34,519 bases of DNA from Archaeoglobales archaeon. GTDB lineage: Archaea > Halobacteriota > Archaeoglobi > Archaeoglobales > Archaeoglobaceae. Positions within the stretch are counted from its first letter, which is position 1, and every line of letters begins with the position of its first letter. The position numbers and the translations under genes are program-made. Of the stretch, positions 17,066 through 24,026 are shown piece by piece. The stretch is taken from assembly GCA_029984855.1 (NCBI GenBank), contig JARQZL010000141.1, forward strand, positions 1-34,519, given 5' to 3'. The notes beneath the pieces were generated by a model. That model worked only from the letters and a program-made list of their open reading frames with translations, was not told the origin of the DNA and made no database searches.

Positions 17066-19138
17066 ATGAAGAAGCCTAGAATCGGTGTCTATGTTTGTCA
17101 CTGTGGTGAGAACATTGCCGGAGCGGTAGATGTCAAGAAAGTAAGAGAATTTGCAGAAAAACTTCCCGATGTTGTGGTCGCGAGGGATTATTTATTCATG
17201 TGCTCAGACCCGGGTCAAGAGTTGATAAAAAAGGACATCAGAGATGGTTTGGTGGACAGGGTTGTCGTGGCATCCTGCACACCTAAAACCCATGAACCAA
17301 TTTTTAGGAGAGCATGCGAGGCAGAAGGATTAAACAAGTATTATCTCGAGATGGCAAATATAAGGGATCAATGCTCATGGCCACACTGGCATGAGAAAGA
17401 AAAAGCCACAGAAAAAGCCAAGCAGTTGGTGGCATCTGCTGTGGCAAAAGCAAGATTGCTCAAGCCTCTGGAAGACATGTTTGTTGAACTCAATCAAGAT
17501 GTTCTCGTCATAGGTGGAGGGATAGCAGGAATATTTGCTGCATTGGATATTGGAAATGCAGGTTACAGGGTTTATCTCGTGGAGAAAAATCCATCGATTG
17601 GGGGAAATATGGCCAAGCTGGATAAAACGTTTCCCACGAACGATTGTTCCTCCTGCATCCTGACTCCCCTCATGGTGGATGTGGCAAATCATCCAAACAT
17701 CGAGCTACTCACATATTCAGAGGTTGAATCAGTTGAGGGGACAGTTGGAAAATTCAGAGTGAAGGTTAGAAAGAAACAGACCTGGGTCGACTGGGAAAAA
17801 TGCACGGGATGCGGAGCTTGCTTAGATGCATGCCCTCCAAAAGCTATGGTTCCAAACGAGTTCAATGAGGGGTTGGATACAAGAGGGGCAATATATATCC
17901 CGTTTCCACAGGCTGTTCCCAGAAAGGCGGTCATCGATATTGATGCGTGCATAAAATGCGGAGGTAGAGAGTTCGGAGAAGCTCCGAGAATTACCAGAGA
18001 CGGAAAGGAGATCCTTGCTCCCTGCGAGAAGGCATGTCCAACTGGAGCATGTTCGAGAACAGAACCCAAGAATCCAGAAGGGGAGGTTGTGGAGCTTGAG
18101 GTTGGTGCTATAATTGTTGCGACGGGATACAGGGTAATGGAGAAGACCCATTTCAAGGAACTTGCAGCACACTCCCCCAACGTGATAACAGCACTCCAAA
18201 TGGAGAGACTCATATCTGCAACAGGACCAACGGAAGGAAAGTTGATCATACCTGCAGATATACCAAAATACAAAGCCTGGAAGAAGAAGGGGAGGGGTGA
18301 AGACATCGAGCTGAGATCCCCAGAGGTTATAACTTTCATATCCTGCGTGGGCTCAAGGAGCAGAAAATACCATACTTACTGTTCAAGAGTCTGTTGTATG
18401 TACATGTTAAAGCAGGCGATGCAGCTTAAAGAGAGCTATCCCGATCTGGAGATATACATTTCCTTCATAGATGTTAGAGCTGCGGGGAAGGATTTTGATG
18501 AATACTATATGCGCTGCAAGGAGCTTGGAGTCAAAATTATTAGGGGCAGGGCAGGGGGGATTCAGGAATTACCCGACGGAAGGCTGCTGGTAAGAAGTTA
18601 CGACTCAGATATCGGAAAACCTGTTGAAATAGTCTCCGATTTGGTGGTACTAGCAACAGCAATTGAGCCCTCATCCAGCGAGCTGGCGAGAAAGCTCGGG
18701 ATAAGTCTAGGCGTCGAAGGATTTCTCAGAGAAAAGCACACAAAGTTGTATCCGGTAGATACGCTGAGAGAAGGCATATTCATTTGCGGCTGTGCCCAAG
18801 GCCCGAAGGATATTCCTGACTCTGTAGCCCAGGCGAAAGCGGCGGCCTCTTCCGCAATGGCTCTACTATCTAAAGGTAAAATGAGGGTCGAACCACTGAT
18901 TGCGGAGGTTGACATGGAAAAATGCAGCGGATGCGGAATCTGCGCTCCGTTGTGTCCGTACAAGGCGATAACAATTGAACACGATGGTAAAAGAAGGGCC
19001 GAAATAAATGCAACGCTATGTAAGGGATGTGGCGTGTGTGCTGCTGAATGCCCGAGCAAAGCAATAGACCTACATGGCTTCACCTTCGAGCAGATTCTAT
19101 CCCAGATTGAGGTATTTGCGGAGTTCGAGGAGGCTTGA
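17066..19138 (+). CDS. hdrA: HdrA-like flavin-based electron-bifurcating subunit
   Basis: The 690-residue protein has the full HdrA plan. There is an N-terminal Fe-S domain with CHC near residues 11-13 and SCTPKTHEPIF, followed by the FAD-binding Rossmann loop VIGGGIAGIFAALD. The HdrA hallmark TFPTNDCSSCILTP is present. A ferredoxin insert CTGCGACLDACPPKA follows, then a further Cys set (CIKCGG...CEKACPTGACSR), CVGSRSRKYHTYCSRVCC, and two C-terminal 4Fe-4S motifs (CSGCGICAPLCP and CKGCGVCAAECP). HdrA carries the FAD that splits or merges electron pairs in Hdr complexes. The ATG at 17066 is preceded by GGAGTG; a GTG at 17054 is the alternative. It heads the operon after a shared promoter element. 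Confidence 0.93.
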   Translation: MKKPRIGVYVCHCGENIAGAVDVKKVREFAEKLPDVVVARDYLFMCSDPGQELIKKDIRDGLVDRVVVASCTPKTHEPIFRRACEAEGLNKYYLEMANIRDQCSWPHWHEKEKATEKAKQLVASAVAKARLLKPLEDMFVELNQDVLVIGGGIAGIFAALDIGNAGYRVYLVEKNPSIGGNMAKLDKTFPTNDCSSCILTPLMVDVANHPNIELLTYSEVESVEGTVGKFRVKVRKKQTWVDWEKCTGCGACLDACPPKAMVPNEFNEGLDTRGAIYIPFPQAVPRKAVIDIDACIKCGGREFGEAPRITRDGKEILAPCEKACPTGACSRTEPKNPEGEVVELEVGAIIVATGYRVMEKTHFKELAAHSPNVITALQMERLISATGPTEGKLIIPADIPKYKAWKKKGRGEDIELRSPEVITFISCVGSRSRKYHTYCSRVCCMYMLKQAMQLKESYPDLEIYISFIDVRAAGKDFDEYYMRCKELGVKIIRGRAGGIQELPDGRLLVRSYDSDIGKPVEIVSDLVVLATAIEPSSSELARKLGISLGVEGFLREKHTKLYPVDTLREGIFICGCAQGPKDIPDSVAQAKAAASSAMALLSKGKMRVEPLIAEVDMEKCSGCGICAPLCPYKAITIEHDGKRRAEINATLCKGCGVCAAECPSKAIDLHGFTFEQILSQIEVFAEFEEA

Positions 19139-19142
19139 TTCT

Positions 19143-19700
19143 GTGGAGGAGCATGTTCCGGCGGTTATAAACTTAACCTACTTATGGAAGAAAGAAAGAG
19201 AAGAACTTGGGGAAAAAGTTATCGAAACAATCAAAGGTTTTGGGGCGGAGGGTATAGAATATTGCATGCAGTGTGGTGCATGTTCGTCCATCTGTCCTCT
19301 CGCCACGACTGGATTCGAGTGGTACAACAGAAGGCTGATAAAAGCGATAGATTTTGGAATCAGAGATGAACTCTTTGATGATGTAACGCCTTGGGCGTGT
19401 GTGGCGTGCAACAGATGTGTTGAGGTCTGCCCAAGGAACGTGAATCCGTTTGAGGTTATGTTTGCGATGAGAAGACTGATGATTGAGGAGCTCGCAGTTC
19501 CAATGACAGCAGTTCAAGCACTAAAATCATTATATGATCATGGTCATGCAGTCTATACAACCGGCAGAGAAGCGAGAAAGAAAGTGGGATTGCCTGAGAA
19601 ACCTCCAACGACCGACTCTGACGAGAAAGCACTTGAGGAGCTGAGAGTTTTGCTTAGAAACACAAAACTGCCCGAACTCGGGTTGTTCCCGATGAGCTAA
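19143..19700 (+). CDS. hdrC: HdrC-like iron-sulfur subunit
   Basis: The 185-residue protein has two ferredoxin-type motifs, CMQCGACSSICP (residues 41-52) and CVACNRCVEVCP (86-97), the pattern of HdrC. HdrC wires electrons from HdrA to the active-site subunit HdrB. I chose the GTG at 19143, four bases after the hdrA stop, because GAGGAGG lies about 9 nt before it. The frame is open further upstream into hdrA but that part is not family-like. The hdrA-hdrC-hdrB order suggests one complex. Confidence 0.9.
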   Translation: MEEHVPAVINLTYLWKKEREELGEKVIETIKGFGAEGIEYCMQCGACSSICPLATTGFEWYNRRLIKAIDFGIRDELFDDVTPWACVACNRCVEVCPRNVNPFEVMFAMRRLMIEELAVPMTAVQALKSLYDHGHAVYTTGREARKKVGLPEKPPTTDSDEKALEELRVLLRNTKLPELGLFPMS

Positions 19701-19725
19701 AAGGTTATTAATATAGGTGGTTTTG

Positions 19726-20625
19726 ATGAAATACGGTTTGTTTTTAGGCTGCAACATATCATTCAACAGGCCAGATGTCGAGGCTGCAATTAGAAGCGTG
19801 TCCCCTCTTTTGGGTGTAGAGCTAGATGATTTAAATGGTCAGTCATGCTGCCCGACTTGGGGGACTGTGCCATCCGTAGATACCATTGCATGGTGCGCTG
19901 TTGGAGCGAGGAATTTGGCGTTAGGTGAAGAGAAGGGAATCGATCTGGTTACCGCATGCAACACGTGCTACAGCAGCCTCAGTGAAGCGAGATATAAGAT
20001 GCTGAACGATGCAGAGACGATGCGAGAGGTCAATGAAATTTTGAAAAAAATAGGCAAGGAATACAAAGGTAAATCGAAGTGCAGACATGTTGCATGGGTT
20101 CTTTACCGGGATGTCGGATTAGATCGAATAAAGAAGGCAGCAAAATACGAGCTGGATGATATTGTAATAGCTGTTCAGCCGGGATGTCACTTTCTATGGC
20201 CATCCAAAGTACTCCCGGACAGGGAGGAGGATCCTTTCAACCCTGTAGTCCTAAGAGAGCTTTGTAAAGTATTGGGCGCAGATGTGCGGCCTTACACGAG
20301 GATGATTGACTGCTGTGGTGCAGGTGCTTTAAAAAGCACCAACCAAGAGAAGTCGTACAAGCTTGCAAAGATGAAGCTCGAATGTATCAGGAAGGAAACT
20401 GATGCAGACCTTATAGTAACAACCTGTTCTTCCTGCCTAATCCAGCTCGATGAGGCACAGGAAATGCTCAGGAAGAGGGGGGAAATCGATTTTTCCATTC
20501 CGGTTCTGCATTACGTTCAATTGCTTGCTTTGTGCATGGGTTTCGATCCCGAGAGGGTTGCTGGAATTTGCGTCACTCCAAGAGATGAGATAATCAGCAA
20601 AATTGTGGAGAGTGGTAGGAAATGA
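19726..20625 (+). CDS. hdrB: HdrB-like subunit with two CCG (noncubane cluster) domains
   Basis: The 299-residue protein has two cysteine-rich CCG domains. The first spans FLGCN, GQSCCPTWG and ACNTCYSS. The second spans QPGCHF, DCCGAGA and TTCSSC. In methanogen HdrB such motifs hold the paired noncubane 4Fe-4S clusters that cleave a disulfide substrate; both sets look complete. The start is ATG 19726 with GGTGG at 6-nt spacing; a GTG at 19717 is less likely. The stop overlaps the mvhD-like start (ATGA). The natural substrate (CoM-S-S-CoB, DsrC-type disulfide or another thiol) is unknown. Confidence 0.9.
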   Translation: MKYGLFLGCNISFNRPDVEAAIRSVSPLLGVELDDLNGQSCCPTWGTVPSVDTIAWCAVGARNLALGEEKGIDLVTACNTCYSSLSEARYKMLNDAETMREVNEILKKIGKEYKGKSKCRHVAWVLYRDVGLDRIKKAAKYELDDIVIAVQPGCHFLWPSKVLPDREEDPFNPVVLRELCKVLGADVRPYTRMIDCCGAGALKSTNQEKSYKLAKMKLECIRKETDADLIVTTCSSCLIQLDEAQEMLRKRGEIDFSIPVLHYVQLLALCMGFDPERVAGICVTPRDEIISKIVESGRK

Positions 20626-21578
20626 TGAAAAAAGAGTTCGAGCCGCAGATAATTGTATTCTGCTGCAACTGGTGCTCTTATGGGGCTGCAGACTTGGCAG
20701 GCTCCCTCCGAATGAGTTATCCCCCAAATGTAAAGATAATAAGGGTGCCATGCTCGGGTCGTGTTGACCCCCTTCTCATCCTGACAGCCCTTGAACTGGG
20801 GATAGACGGAGTTCTGGTAACTGGATGCCGGAAGGGTGAGTGTCACTATGTGGATGGCAATTACAGGGCAGAAGAGAGAGTTAATTTCTTAAAGATGCTT
20901 ATCGAAAACTTAGAACTCGAGCCTGATAGGTTGGAGATTCATTTCATGTCTGCATCAGAGCCGGATGTATTTGCCGAATCTGCAGCGGCCTTTACTGAAA
21001 CCATAAGAAAGCTGGGGCCCAATCCTCTTAGAGGAAGACTGAAAAAGGCCAGAAAAGCCGGTGTGGACAAGAAAAGGAAGATGCTCGCAGAGATGGCCAG
21101 AACTGTTGCAAAGATCCGGCGGATTGAGCCACTGAATCTGGGCGAAATTGAGGCCATTGAGGAGTTCGCAGAGGTGTACGTCGATCCTGATAGATGTGAT
21201 GGTTGCGGGGCTTGTGGGATTGTATGCGATTACAACGCCATAGAATTCACTCAGCTTGATGGGAGGAAAATGCTCGAATACAAGCCCGAAGAGTGCGTGC
21301 TCTGCGGGGTTTGCATAGATAGCTGTCCCAACAAAGCCATGGCGATTAAGAACAGATTGAGTCTGGGATCGGTTGTCTCTGGAGAGGCGATTACACAGAC
21401 GACTCTGCAGATGAGGAAGTGCAGGCTGTGCGGAAAATACTTCATCCCGGACAGGCTTGCAGAATCACTGATGGAGAAGACAAAGGTTACGGAAGCTTTG
21501 GATTATTGCCCGAATTGCAGAGTATACTTGAGTGCTAAAAAACTCATAGGAGTGTTTGAGAAAAAACTTAAAAATTGA
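20622..21578 (+). CDS. mvhD: MvhD/FlpD-like protein fused to ferredoxin and zinc-ribbon-like domains
   Basis: The product has 318 residues. Residues 1-125 match MvhD, the 2Fe-2S adaptor that passes electrons to HdrA: CCNWC (14-18), VPCSGRVDP (Cys44) and TGCRKGECHY (69-76) are diagnostic. Near residues 190-240 are two 4Fe-4S motifs, CDGCGACGIVCDY and CVLCGVCIDSCP. A C-terminal CRLCGKYF with CPNCR forms a further two-pair Cys knuckle as in some ferredoxin-like hydrogenase subunits. The usual partners MvhA/MvhG are absent, so an electron donor other than a local hydrogenase must be used. CooF/CooS is the obvious candidate (inference). Confidence 0.88.
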   Translation: MMKKEFEPQIIVFCCNWCSYGAADLAGSLRMSYPPNVKIIRVPCSGRVDPLLILTALELGIDGVLVTGCRKGECHYVDGNYRAEERVNFLKMLIENLELEPDRLEIHFMSASEPDVFAESAAAFTETIRKLGPNPLRGRLKKARKAGVDKKRKMLAEMARTVAKIRRIEPLNLGEIEAIEEFAEVYVDPDRCDGCGACGIVCDYNAIEFTQLDGRKMLEYKPEECVLCGVCIDSCPNKAMAIKNRLSLGSVVSGEAITQTTLQMRKCRLCGKYFIPDRLAESLMEKTKVTEALDYCPNCRVYLSAKKLIGVFEKKLKN

Positions 21579-21583
21579 AAACT

Positions 21584-22216
21584 ATGGATTATATAAACCA
21601 AATATTAGATTGCCATAAGTATTTTAAGCAAAGTGTTGAGTTCAATACCATGCAAGAAGCTGAGTACTCCGAACTGATTAGAGAATGGAGAGGAGTGTAT
21701 AAATCAGAACTGAGAGACCGCAAGCAGCTGCGGAAAAAAGTTTGCAATACAGAATGGGATCCTGAAAGTTACTTCAATGTTAGGAGGCCATCATTCGTCA
21801 AAATATCTCCAGACGATCACAAGTATGTCCGAACTTTCAGGATGGTCTCCTACGGTATGTTGCATTATAGCCCCTCTCTCAGGACGCTAATCCTCAGAAA
21901 TGCCGGATATGATCTTGCCCATAGACTGGTGGAGAAAAAGGAAATAAAAGATGTCGATGATCTGCCTGTAGTTTTTCTAAATCAGAAAATTGGACTCTTA
22001 GATATAGTCAATGAGTCATTCAACAAAATGGAGATCAACCTCTACGAATGTATAAGCTGCTATAACGCTCCACCGATTGGAAGAACTTTGTGTGATTTTG
22101 AGGCGGGAATTATTCAGGGTGCCTTAGAGACCCTTATTGGAGCGAATGTGACTAAGGAGATATATTGTTTCGGCCTGGGAAATTCGTTCTGCGGGTTTGA
22201 GGTTGCATTCGAATAA
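21584..22216 (+). CDS. V4R-domain protein, putative small-molecule or redox sensor
   Basis: The product has 210 residues. The C-terminal part shows the V4R pattern: YECISCYNAPPIGRTLC (Cys156, 159, 170), then FEAGIIQGALETLIG and a final CFGLGNSFCGFEVAF. V4R domains occur in regulators such as XylR/DmpR and in bacteriochlorophyll-related proteins, binding small ligands; the conserved Cys may hold a metal. There is no DNA-binding domain of its own. A TTG at 21575 overlapping the mvhD stop is an alternative start. It sits between mvhD and the radical SAM-HTH gene (4-bp gap), so it likely works with the latter. Confidence 0.75.
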   Translation: MDYINQILDCHKYFKQSVEFNTMQEAEYSELIREWRGVYKSELRDRKQLRKKVCNTEWDPESYFNVRRPSFVKISPDDHKYVRTFRMVSYGMLHYSPSLRTLILRNAGYDLAHRLVEKKEIKDVDDLPVVFLNQKIGLLDIVNESFNKMEINLYECISCYNAPPIGRTLCDFEAGIIQGALETLIGANVTKEIYCFGLGNSFCGFEVAFE

Positions 22217-22220
22217 CAAC

Positions 22221-23327
22221 ATGCCGCTGCTTGTAGTTCAACCCTCCAGCAAATGCGATGGTGGTTGTTCCTCTTGTCGCTGGAATTTTGGACCAAGAAA
22301 TGAAAAAGAGGGTTTACCCATTGAGGCTTTGGATAGGCTGAAAGAACTGCTTAATAACTTTAAATTTGATGAGTGCATCTTACTCTGCCCAAATCCCTTA
22401 TTCCATCCTAAACTTGACATCATTATAGACCTGATCCATGAAATATGTGAGAAAACAACTATCTTCCTGCCGATCTCCATTACGAGAAATCTCCTTAATA
22501 GAAAGTCACTTGAGAAAGTTGATGTTATCTCCTTGCTCATCCCCTCTTACGATAGTGCAAAAGTAAACATTCAACTGGTGAAAACCCTAGTTTCTCAGGG
22601 CTTGGAGGATATTGAGGCATACGTCCTCTTAGATTCAAATCGTGGCTCTGCTGAGGTTCTTTCCACCATCGATTTGTGTAAAAGATACGGATTGAAAATA
22701 ACTGTCGGACCTATGTTTTATGATCCACCACGTACTAGTAAATTCATAGAGTATCTGGAAAAAAGGGAAGATGCCGAAATCGGGCTACGCTATGGTAAAA
22801 AGTACCTTTACAACGCAATCAAAGTATTTCTAAAAGATTATCCTGTAACAGTCCTAACATCAAACGGAATTGAGGACTGCAGAACACTTTACATTGACCC
22901 TTATGGATACTTCTCTAAGTGTCCAACATACGGAAAGAAGGTTCATTTTCAGAACCTCACTTCCGATGCACTTCGGAAAATGGTGTTCTCTCGGTGTCCG
23001 GTAGATAATTCCGTGATGCTGTCACCCCGCATACACATATCCCTTGTTGCAAAGAATGGTGTTGAGATACCGAGCGATGTTCTCGAGCTACTTGAATTGG
23101 TGTTTTGGCTTAAATCATTCAGGGGGGCGTGTAGAGCCATGGGCGTTCCCCCATCAACATTCTGGGAGAAAATCAAAACACTTGAGAAAGAACTGGGGAC
23201 AACCTTGCTGATATCTGTGAGAGGGGGAAGGAAAAGGGGCAAAACTGCACTAACAGAATTCGCTCAAAAACTTTTAAATGAGTACGCCAATGCCAAAAAG
23301 AATATTTTAACGGCTTTTTATAAGTAA
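22221..23327 (+). CDS. Radical SAM-like protein fused to a ModE-type helix-turn-helix
   Basis: The product has 368 residues. The N-terminus has CDGGCSSC (Cys12, 16, 19), a radical SAM cluster motif, then a barrel-like segment in which the usual GGE loop is replaced by LLCPNPLFHP. A SPASM/twitch-like part follows: Cys220 before LYIDPYGYF, KCPTYG (Cys234) and RCPVD (Cys259), able to ligand an auxiliary cluster. From about residue 286 the protein is a ModE/LysR-like winged helix: LKSFRGACRAMGVPPSTFWE (recognition region), then LEKELGTTLL, RGGRKRGKTALTEFAQKLL. ModE binds DNA in this way at its N-terminus; here the domain is C-terminal. It lies 4 bp after the V4R gene, and its stop is 10 bp before the cooF promoter element. 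It may be a cluster-based sensor or regulator (inference). Confidence 0.75.
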   Translation: MPLLVVQPSSKCDGGCSSCRWNFGPRNEKEGLPIEALDRLKELLNNFKFDECILLCPNPLFHPKLDIIIDLIHEICEKTTIFLPISITRNLLNRKSLEKVDVISLLIPSYDSAKVNIQLVKTLVSQGLEDIEAYVLLDSNRGSAEVLSTIDLCKRYGLKITVGPMFYDPPRTSKFIEYLEKREDAEIGLRYGKKYLYNAIKVFLKDYPVTVLTSNGIEDCRTLYIDPYGYFSKCPTYGKKVHFQNLTSDALRKMVFSRCPVDNSVMLSPRIHISLVAKNGVEIPSDVLELLELVFWLKSFRGACRAMGVPPSTFWEKIKTLEKELGTTLLISVRGGRKRGKTALTEFAQKLLNEYANAKKNILTAFYK

Positions 23328-23337
23328 GACTGCTTTT

Positions 23338-23373
23338 GTTCTTTTACCGAACACGAAGTCTTTATTTTGTTCC
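23338..23373 (+). promoter_or_regulatory. Shared 36-bp promoter element, copy 2 (cooFSC operon)
   Basis: This matches the element at 16962-16997 at 30 of 36 positions. It contains GTTC-TTTTACC-GAAC, then ACGAAGTCTTTATTTT. The TATA-like CTTTATTT centres about 37 bp before the cooF ATG (23400), so the leader should be only about 10 nt. The element begins 10 bp after the radical SAM-HTH stop, separating two transcription units that share a control site. Confidence 0.75.
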
Positions 23374-23399
23374 TAAATAGAGTTTTCCTGAGGGGTATC

Positions 23400-24005
23400 A
23401 TGCCGAGTAAGAACATTGTTTATGTTCACCCGGAAAAATGCACCGGGTGCAGATCATGTGAGATGGCCTGCGCAGTTGCGCACTCAAAAAGCAAAAATCT
23501 TTACGAGGCAATATTCGAAAAGCCAACACCAAAACCGAGGTTAAAAGTCGTTGCTGTAGATTTCTTCAATGTTCCAATGAGATGCCAGCACTGCGATGAG
23601 GCTCCGTGTTTGGATGCATGTCCCACAGGAGCGATCTCAAAAACGGAGGAGGGTTTTGTACTTCTCAATCAAAATAGTTGCATTGGCTGTCTGATGTGCG
23701 TTATGGTGTGTCCATTCGGGCACCCGAGATACGAGCCAGAGTACAGATCTGTCCTCAAGTGCGGTTTTTGTGTAGAGAGAGTTAGGGAGGGAAAAGAGCC
23801 GGCATGTGTTGAGGCGTGCCCAACTGGTGCATTGGAGTACGGGCCACAAGAAGAGATCTTGGATGAAATTAAGAGGGACAAAGCAGAGAAGTTTATATCG
23901 GGAATGAAGGTGAAAGGGTTGGTTTACACAACACCCGTTCCTGAAAAAGAAAAAAGTTTACTCACGGAGTTGAAGAAATCCTATTCAGAAATTGGATGGT
24001 ATTAG
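23400..24005 (+). CDS. cooF: CooF-like polyferredoxin
   Basis: The 201-residue protein has four 4Fe-4S motifs: CTGCRSCEMACAVAH, CQHCDEAPCLDACP, CIGCLMCVMVCPFGHP and CGFCVERVREGKEPACVEACP. The arrangement is that of CooF/HycB-type electron carriers that accept electrons from CO dehydrogenase. The ATG at 23400 has GAGGGGT just before it; an in-frame upstream start at 23367 would lie inside the promoter element and is rejected. cooS follows after 21 bp. Confidence 0.9.
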   Translation: MPSKNIVYVHPEKCTGCRSCEMACAVAHSKSKNLYEAIFEKPTPKPRLKVVAVDFFNVPMRCQHCDEAPCLDACPTGAISKTEEGFVLLNQNSCIGCLMCVMVCPFGHPRYEPEYRSVLKCGFCVERVREGKEPACVEACPTGALEYGPQEEILDEIKRDKAEKFISGMKVKGLVYTTPVPEKEKSLLTELKKSYSEIGWY

Positions 24006-24026
24006 ATTGGGGGTGGGGTGATATAT

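Noticed and set aside
17066-21578. The Hdr genes as a methanogenic heterodisulfide reductase
   Set aside because: No methanogenesis genes are present, and the rest of the window fits the Archaeoglobales, so the disulfide substrate is left open.
23367-23400. Upstream start for cooF giving an extra eleven residues
   Set aside because: That start lies inside the shared promoter element and TATA-like box; the ATG at 23400 has a good ribosome-binding site.
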